From Clostridia bacterium (GTDB lineage Bacteria; Bacillota; Clostridia; Oscillospirales; CAG-382): a stretch of DNA of 12,123 bases. This document shows positions 1 to 7,527 of this stretch, piece by piece. The notes beneath the pieces were generated by a model. It searched no databases. It was not told the origin of the DNA and saw nothing but the letters and a program-made list of their open reading frames with translations. A program made the translations under genes and the position numbers. The stretch covers positions 1-12,123 of the forward strand of contig JAGBCG010000173.1 in NCBI GenBank assembly GCA_017938055.1, read 5' to 3'. Numbering within the stretch: the first letter of the stretch is position 1; each line of letters starts with the position of its first letter.

Positions 1-2
1 AT

Positions 3-1610
3 GAGTACGCTCACATTCCGGCAAAAAGCGACGAGGTGCGTTTTTCAGATGTTACTCTTATGCGAAGCTCAGGCACAAAGCACATTTTTATTTTAGGAGC
101 AAACAGTTCTGTTTTTCCAAAAGCAGCTTCAGATACAGGTCTTATTACCCAAAATGAGAGAAATTTACTTTTGGAAGCCGGAATTGAGCTTGGAGAGGAC
201 ATAGCCGACAAGGTCTTTGATGAGCTTTTCCTTGCTCACAGTGCAATTTGCAGTGCTTCAGAAAGTTGTCATGTTGTCTACAGCGAAAAAAATCTTTCGG
301 GAGAAGCTCTTTATCCATCTGTAATTATTTCTGCAATAGAAAAAATAACCTCAAACAAATCAATACGCTTTGATGACCGTGACAGTGTAAATTGTTTTGC
401 AGGAAACGATTATCTTTTTGATGAGCTTTCGGTGCTTCCTGCAGGAAAAACACGAAACACACTTATAAAATACTTTTCTTCACTTGACGGATATTCAAAA
501 AAGCTTGATGCGTTGCTCAATTCCTTTTCTCAAAAGGAACGTCTTGATGCACAAACCTTACGTTTAATTTATGGAAACACACTTATTACAAGCTATTCAA
601 GGCTTGAAAAATTCCGTGGTTGTCCCTTTGCTCATTTCTGCACATACACATTAAAGCTAAGTCCCGAAGCTGTAGCTTCTTTAGGACCCTCAGAAGCTGG
701 CTCCATAATGCACAGCGTTCTTGAGCACCTTGTTCCGCTTCTGTGCAAGACAGATGAAAATGGACAATATCCCGATGAGCAAGCAGCAAAACGGCTTGTA
801 AAACAGCTTTTATCACAGCATCTTGGCAACATAGCACAAACCGAGCAAAGTACGCTGCCAAAACGTTTTGTTTATCTTTACGGCAGGCTCTCACGCTTGC
901 TTGAAACTCTTGCCTGCAACATTGTCCGAGAGCTTAAGGTGACGCTTTTCAAGCCACGTGACTTCGAGCTTAACATATCTTCAGGTGGCGACATCAGTCC
1001 CGTTCCCATCGACATAGGAAACGGCTGTACGCTGTATATTGTAGGTCAGATTGACAGAGTTGACGTTTACGAAAAGGATGGAGCTCGTTACATTCGTGTA
1101 ATTGACTACAAAACGGGCAAAAAATCCTTTAAAATGAGAGATATCGAAAAGGGCTTCAATCTGCAAATGCTTCTTTATCTTGAAGCAATACGCCAAAGAG
1201 GTGCAGAACGCTATGGCGGCGAAATTCTGCCCGCAGCGGTGCTTTACTCAAATGTTTCATCAAGCGTTCAGACTCTTAGCCTTGGCGACGACATTGAATC
1301 AGCATCCTCCACACTCATTTCCCCCACCTCAAGCGGTGTGTTTCTTAACGACGAAAATGTATTGTTTGCAATGGACAGTACGGAAAACAGAATCTTTCTT
1401 CCCGTCACTGAAAAAAACAGTACCGAAACTCTAAAATCCATGCAGGAGCTTGGCCAGCTTCTTGATTTCGCCGTACTTACCGCCGCAGAGCTTGCAAAGG
1501 AAATACGTGCAGGTCTTAAGAGTGCAACTCCTTTTGACGGCAAACGTGAAGGTCTTGACATTGACGTGTGTTCTTACTGTGACATGAAGCTTATTTGTAC
1601 AAAAAAATAA
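3..1610 (+). CDS. addB: AddB/RexB helicase-nuclease subunit B, C-terminal part (5' end outside window)
   Basis: C-terminal 535 residues of the AddB subunit of the AddAB complex, which resects double-strand breaks for RecA-dependent repair. The frame is open to the first base, so the gene starts upstream; the GTG at 36 is internal. Family AddB is about 1,150 residues, so roughly 45 percent is present. Early on is the helicase-like ILGANSSVFP segment. The RecB-type nuclease domain follows: histidine in GSIMHSVLEH (codon 711-713), aspartate in GQIDRVD (1053-1055) and the DYKTGK motif (aspartate 1104-1106, lysine 1110-1112). Four cysteines expected to hold a 4Fe-4S cluster are in the family arrangement: one before the nuclease domain (621-623, GCPFAHFC) and three at the C-terminus (1569, 1578, 1596; CSYCDMKLIC). 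The nuclease therefore looks intact. No addA follows: a terminator comes 25 nt after the stop, then genes on the other strand. Confidence 0.93.
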   Translation, partial: EYAHIPAKSDEVRFSDVTLMRSSGTKHIFILGANSSVFPKAASDTGLITQNERNLLLEAGIELGEDIADKVFDELFLAHSAICSASESCHVVYSEKNLSGEALYPSVIISAIEKITSNKSIRFDDRDSVNCFAGNDYLFDELSVLPAGKTRNTLIKYFSSLDGYSKKLDALLNSFSQKERLDAQTLRLIYGNTLITSYSRLEKFRGCPFAHFCTYTLKLSPEAVASLGPSEAGSIMHSVLEHLVPLLCKTDENGQYPDEQAAKRLVKQLLSQHLGNIAQTEQSTLPKRFVYLYGRLSRLLETLACNIVRELKVTLFKPRDFELNISSGGDISPVPIDIGNGCTLYIVGQIDRVDVYEKDGARYIRVIDYKTGKKSFKMRDIEKGFNLQMLLYLEAIRQRGAERYGGEILPAAVLYSNVSSSVQTLSLGDDIESASSTLISPTSSGVFLNDENVLFAMDSTENRIFLPVTEKNSTETLKSMQELGQLLDFAVLTAAELAKEIRAGLKSATPFDGKREGLDIDVCSYCDMKLICTKK

Positions 1611-1634
1611 ATCATTAAAAATTAATATGTTAGA

Positions 1635-1670
1635 GGTTGTAACAAATCATTTTGCTACAACCCCTTTTTT
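1635..1670 (+). terminator. Rho-independent terminator of addB
   Basis: Stem GGTTGTA (1635-1641) pairs with TACAACC (1656-1662). The inner bases can extend the stem past one mismatch (CAAA with TTTG). Six T residues follow at 1665-1670. It lies 25 nt after the addB stop and faces the minus-strand terminator at 1680-1709, so the two convergent transcripts end separately. Confidence 0.85.
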
Positions 1671-1679
1671 ATTTAAATT

Positions 1680-1709
1680 AAAAAGAGGTGCAACACAACG
1701 TCACACCTC
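1680..1709 (-). terminator. Rho-independent terminator of the downstream glycosidase copy
   Basis: Read on the minus strand, GAGGTG (1709-1704) pairs with CACCTC (1690-1685) and is followed at once by five T residues (1684-1680). It begins 6 nt after the stop codon of the 1716-3377 gene. The same hairpin recurs at 3538-3562, showing that the duplication included the terminator. Confidence 0.75.
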
Positions 1710-1715
1710 ACTTAT

Positions 1716-3377
1716 TTACTTTTTGCTCACAGCCTGCTTTATAGCCTTGTTTATTCTTTCACGCATTTCCAGCAAATAAGACTCTTCTCGTGGATATTCC
1801 TTAAATGTCATATCCTTTCCGTCACCAAGAAGTTCAAGTGTCTTTTCTCTGCCTATAAGGCTTTCACAAAGCTTTAATGCTCTGTTGTCCTGAATTGCTT
1901 CATGGAATGTAACAAGTCTTACTGATTCTATGGGCTGACCAAATTTTCCGGGATATACCGAGAACGCATCACCCGCCTGTCCAAAATAGTCACCATCTGT
2001 ACACAGGAAGGGGTTTACCGAACCATAGGAATTCTGGTTATTATAGTAGTTATATCCCCAATGTAAGAATCCCACTATACCAAATTTGTACATCTGTGTA
2101 CCTAAAATTCTTGTACGTGAAAGAGGCATTGAAATAAATCTGTTGGAAACATCTACGCACTCACTGCAGCAATAGTATGTCCAAAGTCCCTCCACTTTGT
2201 TTTCAAGAAACGGATCAATAAAATCGTTTCCCGGAACAGGCATATCAACCGCTCCGCTTGTATAAAGCTCATAGCTTGACATGGCGTCCATAATTTTATA
2301 ATCCTTCAGATATTCCTTGACAATTCCCTTTGCTGCCAGATAGTTTTCAATATGCCAGGGACGAGGCTCGTCGGAAATATGGAAATAGCAACGCTTATCT
2401 GCGTTATCCATAGACTTCATAAAGTCAATAAACTCTGGCATAAAGCTCTGCAAAAACTCTGTATACTCTTTGCTTGTAGCACTTGTTTCCCATCCGAAGA
2501 TTTTCTTATATTCACCATCCACCGTTGCCATAACCTTGGGACAGAATTCTACGCCCCATTGAGTGAATAAGTGAGATATTTCAAAATATTTAAAGCCTAC
2601 CTTGTTACAGAGTTCAACCCATCTTTTAAGCTTATCAAAACCAAACGTGTACTTTCCGTTTTCAACTGTTACATCAACAAGCTGAGTAGTTGGTCTTTCG
2701 CCGCCAACATATGTATCAAGCGGAGGAGTAAACACGGGAGTGAGGATTATATTGAGTCCTCTTTTTACCGCCGTCTTCATGAAGTTTTCAATAATCTTCC
2801 AGTGCTTTTCGTCGAACATTTCTGTTTCATAGTAGTCCTGCAGACAGTCGCAGTAAAACCACTGGTCACAAATTATATCCTGTTCAGGAAGAAAGGCATC
2901 TATTATTTCAAGAGTAAACTCTGATGCTCCAAGCAAATTATCTTTATTATTGAAGTCATAAAACTCAATTCTTATCGGATATTCTCCGGCTTCGTATTTC
3001 CCTTCCGGATCTATTTCAACATACAACGTTTGTAATGTATTTGTCAGTGACAACGGGGCGTTAAAATCTATGTCCTGTAAAATATCAGGATATAGTCCCG
3101 GCTTTGTTCTTAAATAATGCTCGTCCTTGAGAGTACCAAAGGCAGCCATCTGTACAGGGACATGATTAAGTCGTCTGACTTTTACACAGTCGCTGATTGG
3201 AGAAACAACCTTCAGCAAGGCAGGAATCCTATATTCCACAACCTCTTCCACATCAAAAAGAACCTCATAATGATAACATTCATTTTTCAAACAAGAACCT
3301 CTCAAAAGTTGCTTCTTTTCAACAATATCTTCATCCAGGAAAACTTTTTTAAGACCTGAAACTGTCTTTATTCTCAT
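1716..3377 (-). CDS. GH123/DUF4091-type glycosidase, copy A
   Basis: Predicted retaining glycoside hydrolase of the GH123 type (DUF4091), 553 residues. Residues 1 to about 165 look like an all-beta domain ending in the EFTLEIIDAFLP strand. The rest fits a TIM-barrel catalytic region: WKIIENFMKTAVKRGLN, GFKYFEISH, then CYFHISDEP, whose D336-E337 pair matches the catalytic Asp-Glu of GH123, where the substrate N-acetyl group acts as nucleophile. GFLHWGYNYYNN (436-447) is the usual C-terminal DUF4091 signature. Characterised GH123 enzymes are beta-N-acetylgalactosaminidases; substrate here is inferred only. There is no signal peptide or membrane segment, so it is probably cytoplasmic and acts on imported oligosaccharides. 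The ATG is preceded by AGGAGA about 9 nt upstream. It has its own promoter (3422-3450) and terminator (1680-1709), so it is probably transcribed alone. Confidence 0.82.
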   Translation of the reverse strand: MRIKTVSGLKKVFLDEDIVEKKQLLRGSCLKNECYHYEVLFDVEEVVEYRIPALLKVVSPISDCVKVRRLNHVPVQMAAFGTLKDEHYLRTKPGLYPDILQDIDFNAPLSLTNTLQTLYVEIDPEGKYEAGEYPIRIEFYDFNNKDNLLGASEFTLEIIDAFLPEQDIICDQWFYCDCLQDYYETEMFDEKHWKIIENFMKTAVKRGLNIILTPVFTPPLDTYVGGERPTTQLVDVTVENGKYTFGFDKLKRWVELCNKVGFKYFEISHLFTQWGVEFCPKVMATVDGEYKKIFGWETSATSKEYTEFLQSFMPEFIDFMKSMDNADKRCYFHISDEPRPWHIENYLAAKGIVKEYLKDYKIMDAMSSYELYTSGAVDMPVPGNDFIDPFLENKVEGLWTYYCCSECVDVSNRFISMPLSRTRILGTQMYKFGIVGFLHWGYNYYNNQNSYGSVNPFLCTDGDYFGQAGDAFSVYPGKFGQPIESVRLVTFHEAIQDNRALKLCESLIGREKTLELLGDGKDMTFKEYPREESYLLEMRERINKAIKQAVSKK

Positions 3378-3421
3378 CGAAATCTCTCCTATTCTTTTTA
3401 TTCTGTGTCATGTTTTCTTTG

Positions 3422-3450
3422 ATTCTAACATACAAACGTATAAAAATCAA
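3422..3450 (-). promoter_or_regulatory. SigA-type promoter of glycosidase copy A
   Basis: Minus strand: -35 TTGATT (3450-3445), 17-nt spacer, -10 TAGAAT (3427-3422), with TGT just before the -10 box as an extended element. The leader to the ATG is about 40 nt. No operator-like palindrome is seen next to it. Confidence 0.7.
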
Positions 3451-3529
3451 GAGTAATCACAACATTTTTTACTTTTAACTTTTAATTTATAGTCCCTTAA
3501 TAAAGGCTGACTTGACTTATCTCTTACTA

Positions 3530-3562
3530 CAAAATGAGAGGTGCAACACAACGTCACACCTC
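3530..3562 (-). terminator. Weakened terminator hairpin after glycosidase copy B
   Basis: The same GAGGTG/CACCTC stem as at 1685-1709 (3562-3557 with 3543-3538), but the downstream tract reads CATTTTGTAG instead of five T residues. Termination is probably incomplete, so some transcripts from copy B may run into copy A. Confidence 0.5.
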
Positions 3563-3576
3563 ACTTATTAACTTAT

Positions 3577-5238
3577 TTACTTTTTGCTCACTGCCTGCTT
3601 TATGGCATTATTTAATCTTTCACGCACTTCCAGTAAATATGAGTCGTGGCGTGGATACTTCTTAAAGGTCATATCCTTGCCCTCACCAAGAAGCTCAAGT
3701 GTCTTTTCTCTGCCTATAAGGCTTTCACAAAGCTTCAATGCTCTGTGGTCTTGAATTGCTTCATGGAATGTAACAAGTCTTACTGATTCTATGGGTTGAC
3801 CAAATCTTCCCGGATATACCGAGAACTCGTCTCCCGCCTGTGTAAAATAGTCACCATCCGTGCACATGAATGGATTTATCTGGCAGTAGGAATCCTGGTC
3901 ATTATAATAGTTATATCCCCACTGCAAAAAGCCCTCAATGTTAAACTTATACAACTGCACTCCCATGATTCTTGTACGGGAAAGAGGCATTGCTATAAAT
4001 CTGTTGGAAACATCTACGCACTGTCCACTGCAGTAATATGTCCAAAGTCCCTTTACTTTGTTTTCAAGGAACGGTTCAATATAATCACAGCAAGGTACAG
4101 GCACATCAACAAGACCGCTTTCGTAAAGTCCATAGATTGACATAGCATCCATGATAGGATAGCCTTCCAAAACATCTTTAACAACAGCTTTTGCCGCCTT
4201 ATAATGCTCTACATGGGCTGGGTGAGGCTCATCGGAAATATGGAAATAGCAACGCTTATCAGCGTTATCCATAGACTTCATAAAAGCAATCAGCTGTGGA
4301 AGAAATGTTTGCAAGAATTCTGTATATTCTTTGCCTGTGGCACTTGTTTCCCATCCAAAGATTTTTTTATACTCTCCATCCACCGTTGCCATAACCTTGG
4401 GACAAAATTTTGCACCCCACTGAGTGAACAGGTGGGATATTTCAAAGTATTTAAAGCCCACCTTGTTACAAAGTTCAACCCATCTTTTAAGCTTATCAAA
4501 TCCAAACGTGTACTTTCCATTTTCAACTGTTACATCAACCAGCTGAGTAGTTGGTCTTTCACCGCCAATATGTGTATCAAGAGGAGGAGTAAACACAGGG
4601 GTCAGAATCATGTTAAGTCCTCTTTTTACCGCCGTCTTCATGAAGTTTTCAATAATCTTCCAGTGCTTTTCGTCGAACATTTCTGTTTCATAGTAGTCCT
4701 GCAGACAGTCACAGTAAAACCACTGGTCAACGATAAGCTCCTGCTCAGGAAGAAAGGCATCTATTATTTCAAGAGTAAAATCCGATGCACCAAGCAAAGT
4801 TTCCTTGTCATTGAAATCGTAAAACTCAATTCTTATTGGATATTCTCCCGCCTCATATTTACCATCGGGATCAATTTCAATATAAAGTGTCTGCAATGTA
4901 TTTGCTAAAGACAACGGATTATTTAAATCTATATCCTGCAAAATATCAGGATAAAGACCGGGCTTTGTTCTTAAATAGTTTTCGTCCTTGTAATCACCAT
5001 ATGTAGCCAACTGCACCGGTACATGATTGAGTCGTCTGACTCTGATACAATCGCTAAGCGGAGATACCACCTTCAACATAGCAGGTATTCTATAATTTAC
5101 AACCTCTGCCACGTCATAAATAACCTCATAGTGATAACACTCGTTTTTCAGGCAGGAGCCTCTTAAAAATTCCTGTTTCTCAATAATATCTTCGTCAAGG
5201 AAAAACTTTTTCAAACCTGAAACTGTCTTTATTCTCAT
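3577..5238 (-). CDS. GH123/DUF4091-type glycosidase, copy B
   Basis: Paralogue of the next gene downstream, with the same length and architecture: N-terminal beta region, barrel with HISDEP (D336-E337), and C-terminal GFLQWGYNYYN. Catalytic and scaffold segments are nearly identical to copy A. Substitutions concentrate right after the catalytic pair, from about residue 339 to 396 (22 of 58 differ by hand count, including H339-P-A341 for R-P-W and C383-C384 for G-N). This points to different substrate fine specificity, an inference. There is no signal peptide, so a cytoplasmic location is expected. The ATG has AGGAG about 9 nt upstream. It is transcribed from its own promoter (5279-5307) and ends at a weaker hairpin, so it may be partly co-transcribed with copy A. 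The true substrate is unknown. Confidence 0.82.
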   Translation of the reverse strand: MRIKTVSGLKKFFLDEDIIEKQEFLRGSCLKNECYHYEVIYDVAEVVNYRIPAMLKVVSPLSDCIRVRRLNHVPVQLATYGDYKDENYLRTKPGLYPDILQDIDLNNPLSLANTLQTLYIEIDPDGKYEAGEYPIRIEFYDFNDKETLLGASDFTLEIIDAFLPEQELIVDQWFYCDCLQDYYETEMFDEKHWKIIENFMKTAVKRGLNMILTPVFTPPLDTHIGGERPTTQLVDVTVENGKYTFGFDKLKRWVELCNKVGFKYFEISHLFTQWGAKFCPKVMATVDGEYKKIFGWETSATGKEYTEFLQTFLPQLIAFMKSMDNADKRCYFHISDEPHPAHVEHYKAAKAVVKDVLEGYPIMDAMSIYGLYESGLVDVPVPCCDYIEPFLENKVKGLWTYYCSGQCVDVSNRFIAMPLSRTRIMGVQLYKFNIEGFLQWGYNYYNDQDSYCQINPFMCTDGDYFTQAGDEFSVYPGRFGQPIESVRLVTFHEAIQDHRALKLCESLIGREKTLELLGEGKDMTFKKYPRHDSYLLEVRERLNNAIKQAVSKK

Positions 5239-5278
5239 CGAATATCACTCCTAATTCATTTTAATTTTTGTTGTAAGT

Positions 5279-5307
5279 ATTATAGCATAAGTTTTTTAAA
5301 AAAACAA
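5279..5307 (-). promoter_or_regulatory. SigA-type promoter of glycosidase copy B
   Basis: Minus strand: -35 TTGTTT (5307-5302), 17-nt spacer, consensus -10 TATAAT (5284-5279) with TGC before it as an extended -10. A T7/A6 run lies in the spacer. The leader to the ATG is about 35 nt. It is stronger-looking than the copy A promoter. Confidence 0.75.
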
Positions 5308-5334
5308 TCCCCGAAATATAATCCTTTGATTTTT

Positions 5335-5395
5335 GTACAGTTCCAGCACGGCAAAAATCCTTTACGCTTTGCCATAATTGTGCTTGAAGGTGTAC
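5335..5395. repeat. 61-nt imperfect palindrome (possible structured RNA or dispersed element)
   Basis: Three nested arm pairs share one axis: GTACA/TGTAC (5335-5339 with 5391-5395), AGCAC/GTGCT (5345-5349 with 5380-5384) and GGCAAA/TTTGCC (5350-5355 with 5368-5373), around a 12-nt loop. On one side the middle and inner arms are separated by six unpaired bases. No T-run follows on either strand, so it is not a standard terminator. It occupies the only space between the ceramidase-family gene and the copy B promoter. It could be a small dispersed repeat, an mRNA 3'-end stabiliser or a chance structure. Confidence 0.45.
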
Positions 5396-5426
5396 GTCCT
5401 GCAAAAAACCATTTGAAATCGATAAA

Positions 5427-6779
5427 CTAATATTTGCGAGCATCTCTATAATCATTAATCAATTTCATATTCTCAACAATAATAACATCATCGGTGTTAT
5501 CTTTAAACTTATATACATTTGCATATAAGAATATTTCAATTTCATAACCCCCTCGTGATAGCTGGTCGTGAGTGGGGAGATAGTAATTAGCTCCGTTTGT
5601 ATTAGATAAGCACAGTGTATGTTCAAACGGACTGTATTCTTTTAATCTTAATGGTATTTCAGAAAACATCTCGAACGGAAACGGAACAAACACAACACTG
5701 TTAAACACAAACATTATCTGATTTATTTGCATATGAGTGTCAAATTCCTCGTTATTTTCATACATTCTTATAGTTTCCTTAAGTGTTGCATAATCTCTTA
5801 ACTGTACACCAACACGTTTGTCAAGCTTATCGAGATTGGAAAATCTTGTTTTTGCTTCTTCGAGTGTCGGAGGCTGTTTGTAAGGTAATATTACCGGGCC
5901 TTTTATCACATCGAATGAAACCTCGCTATAGTACTTGATGGCACGATATGCACGCATTGCATCTATTGCAGATACCATGCCTATTTCTTCCATATATGAC
6001 ATTTCCTCATCAATCAGCTCATTTTCCACATTATAGTCATCATCTCCGACAGTTCTGTCGTTTGATAATCTTGGACCTGCATCACCCTCTGAACCGTTAA
6101 AGTAGACAGTCATAGCTCCTGTTTCTTTCTCCATTCTGTCCACCATATATCCTGCCCAGTCGCGTGTAATAGCGGTTGACCTTCCCGCCGCAGTCCCATG
6201 GCAACCATAGTGAATAAGGTTTACAATAGGCTCGCCACCTAAGCTCTTGAACGATAAAACCGTCATAGTTTTGTCAAACACACCATAAGGATTTTGTCCC
6301 AAGAGAACATTTCCGTTCTCGTCAAGCTCACGTCTGTTGACACCAACGTTACTTTCGCTTGTTCCAATTCCCATAACAGCATCCCTCATGTTCGCCAATG
6401 CATTTTTTGAAGCTTCCACCGTCTTTGGTATTAAAATATTATTTATGTATTCTTCATTTGCATTTCCCCAACCGCCTGCACTTTTAATAGCAGGACCTGA
6501 GTGAGTATGTATTGCAGAAACAGAAATGTTTTCCTTTAAAACGTCTGTTTCATCAAAAATTGCCTGCCTAATTTGGGCGACAACATTTTCAGGCACTGAG
6601 CAAATATCTGCACTAATCATAATTCCTTTTAATTCACCCTGTTCCATAGCCACAACGTTTACACGCAAATCATCATGCACTCTTGTTGCAGGTCTGTGTG
6701 CGACATAACCATATAAAAGAGTCCCTAAAGGCGGTGTAATAATTTGTGAATTGCATCCTATTTTAAATTGCCCTTTCAT
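5427..6779 (-). CDS. Neutral/alkaline ceramidase-family metallohydrolase, nucleophile serine replaced
   Basis: A 450-residue protein of the neutral ceramidase N-terminal domain family (Ceramidase_alk). It opens with the family-type KIGCNSQIITPPLGTLLYGY. Probable zinc ligands are H91 and H93 (HTHSGP), H194 (HYGCHG), E370 (PFPFE) and a tyrosine at 399 or 400 (ANYYLPT), matching the His, His, Glu, Tyr set of Pseudomonas ceramidase. The canonical nucleophile motif GDVSPN is here GDAGP (232-236), so the catalytic serine is glycine. A metal-dependent hydrolase is likely, but ceramide amide cleavage is doubtful. The C-terminal immunoglobulin-like domain of ceramidases and a signal peptide are both absent, so it is probably cytoplasmic. 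The ATG at 6779 is chosen because AGGAGAG lies about 8 nt upstream; an upstream in-frame TTG (6797) would overlap that site. It starts 38 nt after the membrane gene upstream and probably shares its transcript. No clear terminator follows. Confidence 0.8.
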   Translation of the reverse strand: MKGQFKIGCNSQIITPPLGTLLYGYVAHRPATRVHDDLRVNVVAMEQGELKGIMISADICSVPENVVAQIRQAIFDETDVLKENISVSAIHTHSGPAIKSAGGWGNANEEYINNILIPKTVEASKNALANMRDAVMGIGTSESNVGVNRRELDENGNVLLGQNPYGVFDKTMTVLSFKSLGGEPIVNLIHYGCHGTAAGRSTAITRDWAGYMVDRMEKETGAMTVYFNGSEGDAGPRLSNDRTVGDDDYNVENELIDEEMSYMEEIGMVSAIDAMRAYRAIKYYSEVSFDVIKGPVILPYKQPPTLEEAKTRFSNLDKLDKRVGVQLRDYATLKETIRMYENNEEFDTHMQINQIMFVFNSVVFVPFPFEMFSEIPLRLKEYSPFEHTLCLSNTNGANYYLPTHDQLSRGGYEIEIFLYANVYKFKDNTDDVIIVENMKLINDYRDARKY

Positions 6780-6817
6780 AAAACTCTCTCCTGTCAATAA
6801 TTATATTTTATACGCCT

Positions 6818-7348
6818 TTATTTTGGGCGTTCACTTACAAAATTGTTAACTACCCATGCTGAAAATACCCCAAGCAAAGTTTCAATAACTCTCAAAATTG
6901 CATACAGATATATGTTTACATTAGCATTTCTATCGCGTACAAGACAAATAACAAACACCATAGCCGCTATTCCGCAGAGCTTGCCGCATTTAAACAATTC
7001 CGCCAACGTCAAAGAAAGAAGTATGCCCAATACAAACAAACCTATATCCACAATCATAAATATGATTGAATCTCCGGCGTAAGCACCGTAATAAACACTT
7101 ATTGGCAATGCACAAAGACCCGTTATAAGTCCTATCAGAGTTGCTTTAATACGCCACCAGCCAATTTTTTTTGTTTCTTGCGGTGTGTTCCGCATTTCAC
7201 TAATTGAATATATATAACCAAAAAGCGGGTGAATTTCAAGACTTGGAAATGGTATGCGGATAATTTGCCATATAAGAAACGACAAAACCACAGCCGATAC
7301 ACTTTTTATCTTTCTCATTCCTAGACGAGGAATCTTCTGAAATTTCAT
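6818..7348 (-). CDS. Short FUSC/aromatic acid exporter-like membrane protein
   Basis: A 176-residue integral membrane protein resembling the membrane half of the aromatic acid exporter / fusaric acid resistance (FUSC, ArAE_1) family. It begins PRLGMRKIKSVSAVVLSFLIW, the family's Gly-x-Arg-x-x-Lys-plus-helix opening, and ends with RVIETLLGVFSAWVVNNF, the family's closing helix with its Val-Asn. About five hydrophobic segments are visible, near residues 15-32, 65-85, 90-115, 118-138 and 148-170. Full-length members have about 330 residues with a cytoplasmic C-terminal domain, which is missing here. The ATG at 7348 is favoured over one seven codons upstream because GAGGG sits 10 nt before it and nothing precedes the other. 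Its own promoter is at 7408-7436 and the ceramidase-family gene follows 38 nt downstream. The transported substrate is unknown. Confidence 0.72.
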   Translation of the reverse strand: MKFQKIPRLGMRKIKSVSAVVLSFLIWQIIRIPFPSLEIHPLFGYIYSISEMRNTPQETKKIGWWRIKATLIGLITGLCALPISVYYGAYAGDSIIFMIVDIGLFVLGILLSLTLAELFKCGKLCGIAAMVFVICLVRDRNANVNIYLYAILRVIETLLGVFSAWVVNNFVSERPK

Positions 7349-7407
7349 TTTGTAATTTCCCTCTTTCATAGTTATCGGGCAAAGAGCAGTTCGCTATATT
7401 CTTAAAA

Positions 7408-7436
7408 ATTATATCATTATTATAACAAAAAGTCAA
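7408..7436 (-). promoter_or_regulatory. SigA-type promoter of the FUSC-like/ceramidase-family unit
   Basis: Minus strand: -35 TTGACT (7436-7431), 17-nt spacer, consensus -10 TATAAT (7413-7408) with TGA before it. A second TATAAT-like hexamer lies inside the spacer. The leader to the ATG is about 55 nt. Confidence 0.8.
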
Positions 7437-7481
7437 TATAAATGTCCTTTTTACCATCCTTTTAAAAGCTCTGCATTTTTC

Positions 7482-7511
7482 AAAAAAAGACTGCCTCACA
7501 AGAAGCAGTCT
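7482..7511 (-). terminator. Rho-independent terminator of the zinc-knuckle protein gene
   Basis: Minus strand: AGACTGC (7511-7505) pairs with GCAGTCT (7494-7488) and runs straight into a tract of seven T residues (7488-7482). It starts about 16 nt after the stop and is a strong intrinsic terminator. Confidence 0.9.
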
Positions 7512-7527
7512 CAAAGCTTTTCAGATA

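Larger units (their letters stand above)
1680..5238 (-). repeat. Tandem gene duplication: two 553-codon glycosidase copies with shared terminator hairpin
   Basis: The units run from hairpin to start codon: 1685-3377 and 3538-5238. The proteins align end to end without gaps; a hand count gives about 91 differences in 553 (about 84 percent identical). The 3' hairpins are identical, with the second copy carrying an extra 8 nt (a duplicated ACTTATTA-like stretch) between hairpin and stop. The upstream promoter regions are not visibly related. This looks like an old tandem duplication followed by divergence, with no transposase at the borders. Confidence 0.9.

Noticed and set aside
3484..3510. Small CCTT/AAGG hairpin upstream of the copy A promoter
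   Set aside because: The stem is only 4 bp plus a bulged extension, there is no T run, and it matches no known operator.
4204..4908. 234-codon + strand open frame inside glycosidase copy B
   Set aside because: It is antisense to a well-supported gene. The matching frame in copy A is broken into separate pieces, so it is not conserved between the paralogues.
5261..5455. 64-codon open frame between the ceramidase-family gene and glycosidase copy B
   Set aside because: It overlaps the end of the ceramidase-family gene, runs through the palindrome and the copy B promoter, has no ribosome site and shows no recognisable protein features.
6780..6830. Possible separate promoter or terminator between the FUSC-like and ceramidase-family genes
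   Set aside because: A TATAAT-like hexamer exists but has no -35 box at 16-18 nt, and the ACGCC/GGCGT hairpin at the stop codon is short with no T run.
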